A program made the translations under genes and the position numbers. A stretch of 64,000 nucleotides of DNA from Microbacterium testaceum. Lineage in GTDB: Bacteria > Actinomycetota > Actinomycetes > Actinomycetales > Microbacteriaceae. The stretch's first letter is position 1. Every line of letters starts with the position of its first letter. The notes under the pieces were generated by a model. It worked only from the letters and a program-made list of their open reading frames with translations. It was not told the origin of the DNA and did not search any database. Location of the stretch: contig NZ_JAJGNJ010000014.1 of NCBI RefSeq assembly GCF_020781835.1, forward strand, positions 1 through 64,000. The letters are read 5' to 3'. Shown here piece after piece: positions 8,177-19,577 of this stretch.

Positions 8177-10315
8177 TCAGCCCGCGCGGTGGTGCAGCCA
8201 GAGGACGCCGAGCGGCGGAACCGTCAGGACGGCGCTTCCGCGGGCGTCCGTGGTCACCGAGCCGAGGTTGCCCTGACCGGAGCCGCCGAACGCCTCCGCG
8301 TCGCTGTTGAGCACCTCGGTCCACGTGCCGGCCTCGGGGAGATCGAGCGGGAAGTCGCCGAGGGGCACACCGGAGAAGTTGCAGACCACGACCACGGTGT
8401 TGCCGTGGTGGTCGCGGCGCGCGAAAGCGAGCACGTTGGGGTTCCACGCCGGTGCGCCCAGGCGCGAGAACGCGGCTCCGTCGTGGTCGCGCGACCACAG
8501 CGGCGCGTGCTCGCGGTAGACGCGATTGAGTTCGGCGACGAACGAGTGCAGCTGGGCGTGCGAAGGCTGGTCGAGCATCCACCAGTCGAGGCTCCGCGAC
8601 TCCGACCATTCGGACATCTGCCCGAACTCCTGGCCCATGAACAGCAGCTGTTTGCCCGGATGACCCCACATGTAGGCGAGGAAGGCGCGCATGTTCGCGA
8701 GCTTCTGCCAGTGGTCGCCCGGCATTCGACCGAACAGACTGCCCTTGCCGTGCACGACCTCGTCGTGGCTGATGGGGAGGATGAAGTTCTCGCTGAACGC
8801 GTACACGAACGAGAACGACAGCTCACCCTCGTGGTGCGAGCGGTACATGGGATCGCGCGCGATGTACTGGAGCGAGTCGTTCATCCAGCCCATGTTCCAC
8901 TTGAACCCGAAGCCCAGGCCCGCGTGGGCGGTCGGCGCGGTGACGCCCGGGAAGCTCGTCGACTCCTCGGCGATCATCGCGATGCCGGGGTAGCGCTTGT
9001 AGGCGGTGGCGTTGACCTCCTGCAGGAAGCGGATGGCCTCGAGGTTCTCGCGGCCACCGAACTGGTTGGGGGCCCACTCGCCATCGTTGCGGGAGTAGTC
9101 GAGATAGAGCATGGATGCCACGGCATCCACGCGGAGTCCGTCCACGTGGAACTCCTCGAACCAGTACAGCGCATTGGCGACGAGGAAGTTGCGCACCTCG
9201 TTGCGTCCGTAGTCGAAGATCAGGGTGCCCCAGTCCTTGTGCTCTCCGCGACGGGGGTCGGGGTGCTCGTAGAGCGGCTCTCCGTCGAAGCGGGCGAGGG
9301 CGAAGTCGTCCTTGGGGAAGTGGCCGGGGACCCAGTCCATGATCACGCCGATGCCGGCCTGGTGCAGGCGGTCGATCAGGTAGCGGAGGTCGTCGGGGTC
9401 GCCGAAGCGGCTCGTGGGGGCGTAGTACCCGGAGACCTGGTAGCCCCACGACCCTCCGAACGGGTGCTCGGCGAGGGGCAGGAACTCCACATGTGTGAAG
9501 CCCTGGGCGCTGACGTAGGCGATGATCTCGTCGGCGGCGTCGCGGTACGACAGGCCCGGGCGCCACGAGCCCAGGTGCAGCTCGTAGATCGACATGGGGC
9601 GATCGATCGGGGCGGTCCGGGACCGCTCCTCGATCCAGGCGTCATCGGCCCAGCGGTAGGCGGATGTCGTCACGACCGACGCGGTGGCCGGGGGGATCTC
9701 CGCCAGGCGTGCCATGGGATCGGCCTTCTGGATCCACGCCCCCGCACGCGTCAGGATCTCGAACTTGTAGCGCGCGCCGACGCCGACTTCGGGGACGAAC
9801 AGTTCCCAGATGCCGCTGCCGCCCATCGAGCGCATCGCACTGCCGCTTCCGTCCCATCCGTTGAAGTCGCCGATCACGCGGACGGCGCGAGCGTCGGGCG
9901 CCCACACGGTGAACGCCGTACCCGTGGAGCCGTCCAGTTCACGGACATGGGCGCCGAGGACGCGCCAGAGCTCTTCGTGACGGCCCTCCGAGATGAGGTG
10001 CAGGTCGAGCTCGCCCAGCGAGGGCAGATGCCGATAGGGATCGTCGGCGACATGCTCGGCTCCGCCGTCGTACGTCGCGCGCACGCGATACGGACCCGGC
10101 GCGCCGGCGTGCGCACCCTCCCAGATGCCGCCGTGCGTGTGGGCGAGATCCACCGTGGAGCCGTCGGCGAGTTCCGCGACGACCTCACGCGCCAGCGGTC
10201 GTCGGGTGCGGATGACCCATCCGTCGGCGGTCTCGTGCACGCCGAGGACGCTGTGGGGGTCATGGTGGGCGCCGTGGGCCACGGCATCCAGGAGTTCGGG
10301 GGGAAGAGCGGTCAT
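8177..10315 (-). CDS. glgB: 1,4-alpha-glucan branching enzyme
   Basis: This GH13 enzyme forms alpha-1,6 branches in glycogen-like glucan. It has an N-terminal carbohydrate-binding/beta-sandwich part (about residues 1-210 with FTVWAPDARAVRVIGDFNGW), then the TIM barrel. Visible conserved regions are DWVPGHFPKDD, GLRVDAVASMLY (nucleophile Asp), AEESTSFPGVT (acid Glu) and ISHDEVVHGKG, followed by a C-terminal beta domain. The length of 712 residues is normal. The start overlaps the glgE stop by 4 bp, so glgE-glgB form a coupled pair, the arrangement known from the GlgE pathway in mycobacteria and streptomycetes. Confidence 0.97.
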   Translation of the reverse strand: MTALPPELLDAVAHGAHHDPHSVLGVHETADGWVIRTRRPLAREVVAELADGSTVDLAHTHGGIWEGAHAGAPGPYRVRATYDGGAEHVADDPYRHLPSLGELDLHLISEGRHEELWRVLGAHVRELDGSTGTAFTVWAPDARAVRVIGDFNGWDGSGSAMRSMGGSGIWELFVPEVGVGARYKFEILTRAGAWIQKADPMARLAEIPPATASVVTTSAYRWADDAWIEERSRTAPIDRPMSIYELHLGSWRPGLSYRDAADEIIAYVSAQGFTHVEFLPLAEHPFGGSWGYQVSGYYAPTSRFGDPDDLRYLIDRLHQAGIGVIMDWVPGHFPKDDFALARFDGEPLYEHPDPRRGEHKDWGTLIFDYGRNEVRNFLVANALYWFEEFHVDGLRVDAVASMLYLDYSRNDGEWAPNQFGGRENLEAIRFLQEVNATAYKRYPGIAMIAEESTSFPGVTAPTAHAGLGFGFKWNMGWMNDSLQYIARDPMYRSHHEGELSFSFVYAFSENFILPISHDEVVHGKGSLFGRMPGDHWQKLANMRAFLAYMWGHPGKQLLFMGQEFGQMSEWSESRSLDWWMLDQPSHAQLHSFVAELNRVYREHAPLWSRDHDGAAFSRLGAPAWNPNVLAFARRDHHGNTVVVVCNFSGVPLGDFPLDLPEAGTWTEVLNSDAEAFGGSGQGNLGSVTTDARGSAVLTVPPLGVLWLHHRAG

Positions 10316-12396
10316 CGGGACTCCTTCACGTGCAGGATGTGCACGGGTTCGGCGAATGCGTCCAGGCGCACGAAGTTGTGGTCGGTCCAGGTCCAGACCG
10401 CGCCCGTGACGAGGTCTTCGACGTCGTAGGGCGTCCCGGGCTCGACGCCCCAGATCGTGGTGTCGAGGTGAACCGTCGTCTCACGCGTGGAGTGCGGGTC
10501 GACGTTGGCCACGACGATGATCGTGTCGGCCTGGCCCGTGGGCGACAGCGCAGCGTCGAGGTGCTTGGCGTAGACCAGGATCGCGTCGTCGTCGCTCCAC
10601 TGGATGTGGAGGTTGCGCAGCTGGCGCAGGGCCGGGTGGTCGCGTCGGATGCCGTTCAGGCGGCGCAGGTACGGGGCGAGGGAGTCGCCGGCCGCCTCGG
10701 CACCGGACCAGTCGCGGAATTTGTACTCGTACTTCTCGTTGTCGATGTTCTCTTCGGACCCCGGCCGCGCGACGTTCTCGTACAGCTCGTAGCCGGCGTA
10801 CACGCCGTACGTCGGCGCCGCGGTCGCCGCGAGGGCAGCACGGATCTTGTAGGCGGGGCGACCGCCGAACTGCAGGTACTCGGTGAGGATGTCGGGGGTG
10901 TTGACGAAGAGGTTGGGGCGGAGGAAGTCCGCGGTCTCGTGGGCGAGACCGTCGAAGAACTCCTCGAGCTCCTGCTTGGTGTTGCGCCACGTGAAGTACG
11001 TGTAGCTCTGCTGGAACCCGGCCATCGCGAGACCCTGCAGCGGCGCGGGTCGTGTGAAGGCCTCGGCGAGGAACACCGCGTCGGGCTCTTCGGCACTGAC
11101 GGTGGCGATGAGCCACTCCCAGAACTGCAGCGGCTTGGTGTGCGGGTTGTCGACGCGGAAGATGCGGACGCCCTGGGCGATCCAATGCCGCACGATCCGC
11201 AGGACCTCGGCCCGGATGCCGTCGGGGTCGTTGTCGAAGTTGACCGGGTAGATGTCCTGGTACTTCTTGGGAGGGTTCTCGGCGTAAGCGATCGACCCGT
11301 CGGGAAGCGTCGTGAACCATTCGGGGTGCTCGGTGACCCAGGGGTGGTCGGGGGAGGCTTGGAGAGCGAGGTCGAGGGCGACCTCGATGCCGTTGACGCG
11401 TGCTGCCTCGACGAACGCGCGGAAATCGTCGAGCGTCCCGAGGTCGGGGTGCACGGTGTCGTGGCCGCCGGCCGGTCCACCGATCGCCCAGGGTGACCCG
11501 GGGTCGCCCGGGGAGGTGACGAGGGTGTTGTTGGGACCCTTGCGGTTCTGCTCGCCGATCGGATGGATCGGCGGCAGGTAGAGCACGTCGAAGCCCATGC
11601 CTGCCACACCCGGCAGACGGTCGACGGCAGAGCGGAAGGTACCGCTGATCACGGAGCCGTCCTCGGCGCGCGTGGCGCCCTCCGAGCGCGGGAAGAACTC
11701 GTACCAGGCGCCGACGCCGGCACGCTCGCGTTCGACGAGCAGTTCGGCGTCCCGACCCGCGGAGACGAGCCCCATGACGGGACGGGCCGCGAACAGCTCC
11801 GCGATCTGGGGGTCGCGGACCACCTGGAGAGCGACGTCGTCGTGCGTGTCGGGGTCGCGGAGCGTTCGCGCGGCGGCGTACAGCAGGTCTTTGTCTTCGG
11901 CCGGACGCTTCTTCTCGCCGCGGGCCCGGTCGAACAGCTGCGCACCCATCTCGCGCATCAGTGCGGCGTCGACGCCGGCGGCGATCTTCACCTCGGCAGC
12001 GTGCTCCCACGTGGCGAACTCGTCGGCGAACGCCTCGAAGCGGAACCGCCACACGCCCTGCTCGAGCGGGGCGACGAGGGTCGACCACCGGTCGAACCCG
12101 TCGTTCAGCGGCGAAAGCCGGTGCAGGGACTCGTCGCCGGACGGGGAGAAGAGGCGCACGTGAACGCCGATGCGGTCATGTCCCTCGCGGAACGCGGTGA
12201 CGGTGAAGGGCACCGCTTCGCCGACGTAGGCCGAGGGGCGGAACCGACCGCCGGGCACGTGCGGATGGGGGAGAGCCATCGGGATGCGCGGCGTCACCAC
12301 CCCTCGGGAGGGCGTCGGTTTGATCGGACGCACCGGGATCGAGGCGGCGCTGCGCCAGGCGGAAACGGGCGAAGAGGTCGTCGTCGTGGTGGCCAC
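10312..12396 (-). CDS. glgE: Alpha-1,4-glucan:maltose-1-phosphate maltosyltransferase
   Basis: This GH13_3 enzyme lengthens alpha-1,4-glucans with maltose-1-phosphate. Family marks include GGRFRPSAYVGEAVPFTVTA near the N-terminus, LPPIHPIGEQNRKGPNNTL, LALQASPDHPWVTEHPEWF, the nucleophile region FRVDNPHTKPLQFWEWL and FLAEAFTRP. The GTG at 12396 is fixed by a TAGGTT hexamer exactly 6 nt upstream, giving a leaderless start and 694 residues. No treS or pep2 (maltose-1-phosphate source) lies in the window, so the donor is made elsewhere or by GlgC/GlgM. Confidence 0.96.
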   Translation of the reverse strand: MATTTTTSSPVSAWRSAASIPVRPIKPTPSRGVVTPRIPMALPHPHVPGGRFRPSAYVGEAVPFTVTAFREGHDRIGVHVRLFSPSGDESLHRLSPLNDGFDRWSTLVAPLEQGVWRFRFEAFADEFATWEHAAEVKIAAGVDAALMREMGAQLFDRARGEKKRPAEDKDLLYAAARTLRDPDTHDDVALQVVRDPQIAELFAARPVMGLVSAGRDAELLVERERAGVGAWYEFFPRSEGATRAEDGSVISGTFRSAVDRLPGVAGMGFDVLYLPPIHPIGEQNRKGPNNTLVTSPGDPGSPWAIGGPAGGHDTVHPDLGTLDDFRAFVEAARVNGIEVALDLALQASPDHPWVTEHPEWFTTLPDGSIAYAENPPKKYQDIYPVNFDNDPDGIRAEVLRIVRHWIAQGVRIFRVDNPHTKPLQFWEWLIATVSAEEPDAVFLAEAFTRPAPLQGLAMAGFQQSYTYFTWRNTKQELEEFFDGLAHETADFLRPNLFVNTPDILTEYLQFGGRPAYKIRAALAATAAPTYGVYAGYELYENVARPGSEENIDNEKYEYKFRDWSGAEAAGDSLAPYLRRLNGIRRDHPALRQLRNLHIQWSDDDAILVYAKHLDAALSPTGQADTIIVVANVDPHSTRETTVHLDTTIWGVEPGTPYDVEDLVTGAVWTWTDHNFVRLDAFAEPVHILHVKESR

Positions 12397-12480
12397 GGTC
12401 CGAACCTACCGTGGGGCGACGAGGTTGCCGCAGGGCTTGCCCCGGGCCTTGACAGGACCCTCCGGTTCGACGACGGTTCG

Positions 12481-14571
12481 TCAGCCTCGCGCCTCGACGC
12501 GGAAGAGCCGCATCGACGTTCCGACGAACGGGACGACGTCGCCGGGGGACAGGCGGGGCGTCTCCTCGGACGGCGTTTCATCGGCGCTCGACCACAGAGA
12601 CACGTACTCCACATCGTCCGCCAGCGCCGGCAGCGTCACCTCGACGGGGCTTTCGTTGCCGTGCACGACGAGCAGGATGCGATTGAACTCCTCGGTCTCC
12701 GGGGTCGACGTCGCGAGGTACTGGAGGGTGCGGTGCGAGGGGTCGGTCCATCGCTCACCCGACATGGTCTCGCCGTGCTCGTCGAACCAGTCCATGACCG
12801 ACGCGGAGGGGATCCGCTCGCCGGAGCGCGCAAAGCGCACGGGGCGCAGCGCCGGGTTCTCACGGCGCAGGGTGAGGAGCCGCCGCGTGTGCGCGTACAG
12901 ATCCTGCTGCCAGGGCGCGAGGTCCCAGGACAACCATGTGAGGGGGGAATCGTGGCAGTACGCGTTGTTGTTGCCGCGCTGCGTGCGACCCATCTCGTCG
13001 CCCGCGGTGATCATCGGCACGCCCGCCGACAGCAGCAGCGTCCCGAGCAGGTTGCGCATCGCCTTCCGGCGGGTGGCGAGGATACGCGGATCGTCGGTCT
13101 TCCCCTCGGCACCGTGGTTGTACGAGCGATTGGTGTCGGCGCCGTCGCGGTTCTGCTCGCCGTTGCCGAGGTTGTGCTTGACGTCGTACGACACGAGGTC
13201 GCGAAGCGTGAACCCGTCGTGGGCCGTGACGAAGTTGACGCTCGCGAGCGGTCCGCGTTCTTCGGAGAACGTGTTCGAGGACCCCGCCAGGCGCGTGGCG
13301 AACCCCCCGATGCCGACGGGCGCCGTGCTGGCGCGGCGCGCGTAGTCGACGTCGCTGAGCCAGAAGTTTCGGACGCGGTCGCGGTAGCGGTCGTTCCACT
13401 CGTGCCATCCGTCGCCGAACCCGCCGGTCTGCCAACCGCCCATGCCGACGTCCCAGGGCTCGGCGATGAGCTTGGTGCCCGCGAGAACCTCGTCCTCGCG
13501 GATCGCCGTCAGCAGCGGATGGTCGGGCGTGAACGCATGGTTCTGGTCACGGCCGAGGGTCACGGCGAGGTCGAAACGGAATCCGTCGATCTGCACGTCC
13601 TCGGCCCAATAGCGCAGGGAGTCGAGCACGAGTCGGGCCGCGGCATCCGTCGCGGTGTTCACGGCGTTCCCGCAACCGGTCTCGTCGATGTAGACGCCCT
13701 CGTCGGTCTGACGGTAGTACGAGCGGTTGTCGATGCCGCGGAAGCTCGAGCGCGGTCCGCCGATGCCCTCCTCGGCGGTGTGGTTGTACACGACGTCGAG
13801 GATGACCTCGAGCCCGGCCTCGTGCAGGAGCCGGACCATGCCCTTGAACTCGCGCAGCACCGCCTCGGGACCCTCGGCCCGGCTCGCGGCGGTGGCGTAG
13901 GCCGCGTGCGGCGTGAAGAAGTTGAGCGAGTTGTAGCCCCAGTAGTTCGTCAGCCCGAGTTGGAGCAGGCGCGGCTCGGTCGCGAACGCGTGGACGGGCA
14001 GGAGTTCGACGCTGGTGATCCCGAGCGAGAGGAAGTGCTCGATCATCGCCGGGTGGGCGAGTCCGGCGTACGTGCCGTGCAGGGCCGGCGGGACCCCGGG
14101 ATGCCGCTTGGTGAGGCCCTTCACGTGGCCCTCGTAGATGACCGTCCGGTCCATCGGGACGCGCGGCTTCGCGACGCCTCCCCAGTCGAAGCCCCCCTCG
14201 ACGACGACCGACCGCCAGTCCCCGAAGCCGCCCGCGACGAGGCCACGGGCGTACGGGTCCAGGAGGAGCGTCTCGGGGTTGAACGTGTTCCCGGGCCCGT
14301 GGGGGCCGCCGACGCGCACGGCATACCGCGCGCCGGGGGTCAACAGCGGGGTCGTGGCCTCGAAAACGCCGCCACCCACGGCCGTCATCGGCAGCGTCTC
14401 GACGGCCCAGTCGAGGTCGACGTCGTCGAACACGACGAGCTGCATCGCGTCCGCGTGCGCCGACCACACCCGGAGCGTGCCGCCCTCGGGACCGAGCCGC
14501 ACCCCCAGGTCATCGAGGGACGGCGAGAGGAGGGCGGATCGTGCAGACAGGGCCGCTTCGGGTGGGACCAT
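12481..14571 (-). CDS. glgX: Glycogen debranching enzyme GlgX
   Basis: This 696-residue GH13_11 isoamylase-type enzyme hydrolyses alpha-1,6 branches of glycogen-like polymer. Features are an N-terminal beta domain (LGPEGGTLRVWSAHADAMQLVVF), VYNHTAEEG, DGFRFDLAVTLG (nucleophile), AEPWDVGMGGWQTGGF and FVTAHDGFTLRDLVSYDVKHN. The open frame continues far upstream, but the ATG at 14571 is chosen because similarity begins there and TACCCT lies 7 nt before it. It stands 84 bp ahead of glgE, which has its own promoter, so the three glucan genes may be read as one unit or separately. Confidence 0.95.
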   Translation of the reverse strand: MVPPEAALSARSALLSPSLDDLGVRLGPEGGTLRVWSAHADAMQLVVFDDVDLDWAVETLPMTAVGGGVFEATTPLLTPGARYAVRVGGPHGPGNTFNPETLLLDPYARGLVAGGFGDWRSVVVEGGFDWGGVAKPRVPMDRTVIYEGHVKGLTKRHPGVPPALHGTYAGLAHPAMIEHFLSLGITSVELLPVHAFATEPRLLQLGLTNYWGYNSLNFFTPHAAYATAASRAEGPEAVLREFKGMVRLLHEAGLEVILDVVYNHTAEEGIGGPRSSFRGIDNRSYYRQTDEGVYIDETGCGNAVNTATDAAARLVLDSLRYWAEDVQIDGFRFDLAVTLGRDQNHAFTPDHPLLTAIREDEVLAGTKLIAEPWDVGMGGWQTGGFGDGWHEWNDRYRDRVRNFWLSDVDYARRASTAPVGIGGFATRLAGSSNTFSEERGPLASVNFVTAHDGFTLRDLVSYDVKHNLGNGEQNRDGADTNRSYNHGAEGKTDDPRILATRRKAMRNLLGTLLLSAGVPMITAGDEMGRTQRGNNNAYCHDSPLTWLSWDLAPWQQDLYAHTRRLLTLRRENPALRPVRFARSGERIPSASVMDWFDEHGETMSGERWTDPSHRTLQYLATSTPETEEFNRILLVVHGNESPVEVTLPALADDVEYVSLWSSADETPSEETPRLSPGDVVPFVGTSMRLFRVEARG

Positions 14572-14616
14572 GCGTCCTAGGGTAGTGAAGGACTCGGACG
14601 GGAAGCGGGAGGGTGC

Positions 14617-15801
14617 ATGTCGGTCTATCTCGACCACGCCGCCACGACCCCGCTGCGGCCGGAGGCGCGCGACGCCTGGCTGGCCGCCCATGAGGTGCTG
14701 GGCAACCCGTCGTCGATCCACGGTGCCGGGCAGGCGGCACGGCGGCTGCTCGAGGACGCCCGTGAGCGGCTCGCGGAGGTCCTGGGATGCCAGCCCATCG
14801 AGGTCGTGCTGACCTCGGGCGGCACCGAGGCGACCAATCTCGCGTTGAAGGGGCTGTGGTGGTCGCGCGAGCCGTCCACCGATGCGGTGGTCCTGCCCGA
14901 CGGCGAGCACCACGCCACCGTCGACACGGTGGCGTGGCTGACCTCCGAGGCGGGTGCCGCGCTGCGCCCCGTCGGGCTCGACACGCTCGGTCGCATCCCG
15001 CTCGACGCCTTCTCGGGCGCGCTGCCGGGCTCGGCCCTCGCGACGGCCCTGGTCGCCAACAACGAGGTCGGCACGGTCCAGGATGCCGCGGGCCTCGCAC
15101 GCGTCGCGGACGAGGCCGGCGTGCCGCTGCACTTGGACGCGGTGTCGGCACTCGGACAAGTGCACGTGGACTTCTCGCGCTGGCGCGGCGGTGGGAGCGG
15201 GCCCGCGGGCTTGGTCGCCCTGTCCGTGTCCGCGCACAAGGTCGGCGGACCGGTCGGTGTCGGCGCCGCGGTGGTGTCGCGTCACGCGCGACTCACGCCG
15301 CTCCTGCACGGCGGGGGACAGCAGCGCGGACTCCGCGCGGGAACCCAGGATGCTGCCGGAGCCGCCGCTTTCGCGGCCGCTGCGGCGGCGAGCGAGGCGG
15401 AGCGGGAGCGGGAGGCCGTGCGGCTCCGGACACTGCGTCGGCGCCTGGTGCACGGCATCCTCGACTCGATCCCGGCCGCGCGGCTGCTCGGCGACCCGGA
15501 GGACAGGCTGCCGGGGAACGTCCACGTGCTCTTCCCGGAGGCGGCGGGGGAGACGCTGCTGTTCCTCCTCGACATGGCGGGCATCTCGGTGTCGACGGGA
15601 TCCGCGTGCCAGGCGGGCGTCGCCGAGCCCTCGCACGTCGTGCTCGCCCTCGGTCTGGACGATCGCGCCGCGCGGTCCGTGCTCCGGCTGACCCTGGGGC
15701 GCACGTCGACGGAGGAGGACGTGGATGCCGTGCTGGCGGCGCTGCCCTCCGCCTACGAGCGGGCCGTGGCATCCGGCGCCCGCTCAGCCGGCGGTTCGTA
15801 G
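14617..15801 (+). CDS. Cysteine desulfurase (IscS/NifS-like)
   Basis: This PLP enzyme removes sulfur from cysteine as a persulfide. At 394 residues it has YLDHAATTPLRPEA at the N-terminus, TSGGTEATNLAL, the conserved DAVSALGQ region, the PLP lysine in SAHKVGGPVGVG, and the active-site Cys in STGSACQAGVAEPSHV. It overlaps the -10 of mnmA, which starts 9 nt later, so its likely job is to supply sulfur for tRNA 2-thiouridine. Iron-sulfur assembly is an alternative, but SUF in these bacteria usually has its own desulfurase. GGGAG precedes the ATG. Confidence 0.93.
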   Translation: MSVYLDHAATTPLRPEARDAWLAAHEVLGNPSSIHGAGQAARRLLEDARERLAEVLGCQPIEVVLTSGGTEATNLALKGLWWSREPSTDAVVLPDGEHHATVDTVAWLTSEAGAALRPVGLDTLGRIPLDAFSGALPGSALATALVANNEVGTVQDAAGLARVADEAGVPLHLDAVSALGQVHVDFSRWRGGGSGPAGLVALSVSAHKVGGPVGVGAAVVSRHARLTPLLHGGGQQRGLRAGTQDAAGAAAFAAAAAASEAEREREAVRLRTLRRRLVHGILDSIPAARLLGDPEDRLPGNVHVLFPEAAGETLLFLLDMAGISVSTGSACQAGVAEPSHVVLALGLDDRAARSVLRLTLGRTSTEEDVDAVLAALPSAYERAVASGARSAGGS

Positions 15802-15804
15802 ACT
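15799..15804 (+). promoter_or_regulatory. Leaderless -10 of mnmA, overlapping a stop codon
   Basis: TAGACT lies exactly 6 nt before the mnmA ATG. Its first three bases are the TAG stop codon of the cysteine desulfurase gene. Confidence 0.6.
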
Positions 15805-15810
15805 GGGACG

Positions 15811-16908
15811 ATGCGAGTTCTGGCGGCGATGAGCGGTGGCGTCGACTCCGCGGTGGCCGCGGCGCGCGCGGTCGAGGCGGGGCATGACGTGGTCGGCGTC
15901 CACCTGGCCCTCTCGCGCGCGGGCGGGACGCTGCGCGCGGGGAGCCGCGGCTGCTGCACGATCGAGGACGCGATGGACGCCCGTCGTGCCGCGGACAAGC
16001 TCGGCATCCCCTTCTACGTGTGGGATTTCTCGGAGCGGTTCCGCGACGACGTGATCGAGGACTTCGTGTCGGAGTACCGCGCGGGCCGCACACCGAATCC
16101 CTGCATGCGGTGCAACGAGAAGATCAAGTTCGCCGCGCTGCTGGAGCGAGCGCTCGAGCTCGGATTCGACGCCGTCTGCACGGGGCACTACGCCACGCTC
16201 GTCGACACCCCCGACGGACGCGAACTGCATCGCGCGTCGGATGCCGCGAAGGACCAGTCCTACGTTCTCGGCGTCCTCACCGCGGCGCAGCTCGCCCACA
16301 CCTACTTCCCGCTCGGGTCCACGCCGTCGAAGGCCGTCGTGCGCGCCGAGGCCGAGGAGCGCGGGCTGTCGGTCGCGCAGAAGCCGGACAGCCACGACAT
16401 CTGCTTCATCCCGGACGGTGACACGCGGGGCTGGCTCGCCGACCGCGTGGGGGCCGAGACCGGCGACATCCTCGACCGCTCGGGCGCCGTGGTGGGGCGT
16501 CACGAGGGAGCGCACGCGTTCACCGTCGGTCAGCGCCGGGGACTGCAGCTCGGCGTGCCCGCGGCCGACGGCAAGCCGCGGTTCGTCCTCGAGGTCCGGC
16601 CGGTGAACAACACCGTCGTCGTGGGACCGAAGGAGGCCCTCGCGTGCGCCGAGATCGCCGGCGACCGCTTCACGTGGGCCGGCCGGGCGCCCGAGACGTC
16701 CGAGTTCTCCTGCCACGTGCAGATCCGCGCGCACGCCGATCCGGTCCCGGCGACGGCCGTGCTCGTCGACGGCGTGCTCACGGTCCGTCCGGATGAGCCC
16801 TTCGACGGTGTCGCGCCGGGGCAGACCGCAGTCCTCTACGACGGCACCCGGGTCATCGGGCAGTTCACGATCGCCCGGACGGTGTCGGCGGTCCCGGTCG
16901 AGGCCTGA
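15811..16908 (+). CDS. mnmA: tRNA-specific 2-thiouridylase
   Basis: This enzyme adenylates and thiolates U34 of the Glu, Gln and Lys tRNAs. It is 365 residues with the PP-loop SGGVDS at about residues 8-13 and both working cysteines present: one in [11 protein letters not shown] (about residue 95) and the second in [11 protein letters not shown] (about 193). GTGHYATL-like CTGHYATL and KDQSYVLG are also seen. It follows the cysteine desulfurase, its likely sulfur donor. Start ATG with TAGACT 6 nt upstream and no Shine-Dalgarno. Confidence 0.96.
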   Translation: MRVLAAMSGGVDSAVAAARAVEAGHDVVGVHLALSRAGGTLRAGSRGCCTIEDAMDARRAADKLGIPFYVWDFSERFRDDVIEDFVSEYRAGRTPNPCMRCNEKIKFAALLERALELGFDAVCTGHYATLVDTPDGRELHRASDAAKDQSYVLGVLTAAQLAHTYFPLGSTPSKAVVRAEAEERGLSVAQKPDSHDICFIPDGDTRGWLADRVGAETGDILDRSGAVVGRHEGAHAFTVGQRRGLQLGVPAADGKPRFVLEVRPVNNTVVVGPKEALACAEIAGDRFTWAGRAPETSEFSCHVQIRAHADPVPATAVLVDGVLTVRPDEPFDGVAPGQTAVLYDGTRVIGQFTIARTVSAVPVEA

Positions 16909-17052
16909 GCGCATCGGCACCGGCCCGCCCTCCGGCAGCGGAGAAGATGTGGGCAGGGTGGAGGGGGATCTCGGCATCCGTCCGTCGATCGCGGAACCTC
17001 CTCCCGAACACGCGTCCGGGACAACCCCGCCGGTGATGTCGGACCCTCTCCC

Positions 17053-19473
<2,421 letters not shown>

Positions 19474-19482
19474 CACGAGCGG

Positions 19483-19515
19483 GCCGAGGCGGCGACGGTC
19501 CCGGACCGCCCTCGG
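19483..19515. terminator. Imperfect hairpin between convergent genes
   Basis: CCGAGG at 19483 can pair with CCTCGG ending at 19515, enclosing CGGTCC/GGACCG. It lies between the converging ligA and acyl-CoA ligase stops. There is no U tract and the stem is bulged, so this is a weak call. Confidence 0.35.
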
Positions 19516-19577
19516 TGCGTCCGCCTCGCGGCGTCCGCCCGCTGTCCGCGGGAGGAACCGGTTCCCCAGCCCCGACG

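Noticed and set aside
8189-10429. 746-residue rightward frame opposite glgB
   Set aside because: It mirrors a clear GH13 gene on the other strand. High GC at third positions opens long antisense frames. Its sequence is His/Arg/Val-rich with no domain.
11563-14580. 1005-residue rightward frame opposite glgE and glgX
   Set aside because: It spans two recognised genes on the opposite strand and has typical shadow composition (Arg/Gly/Val).
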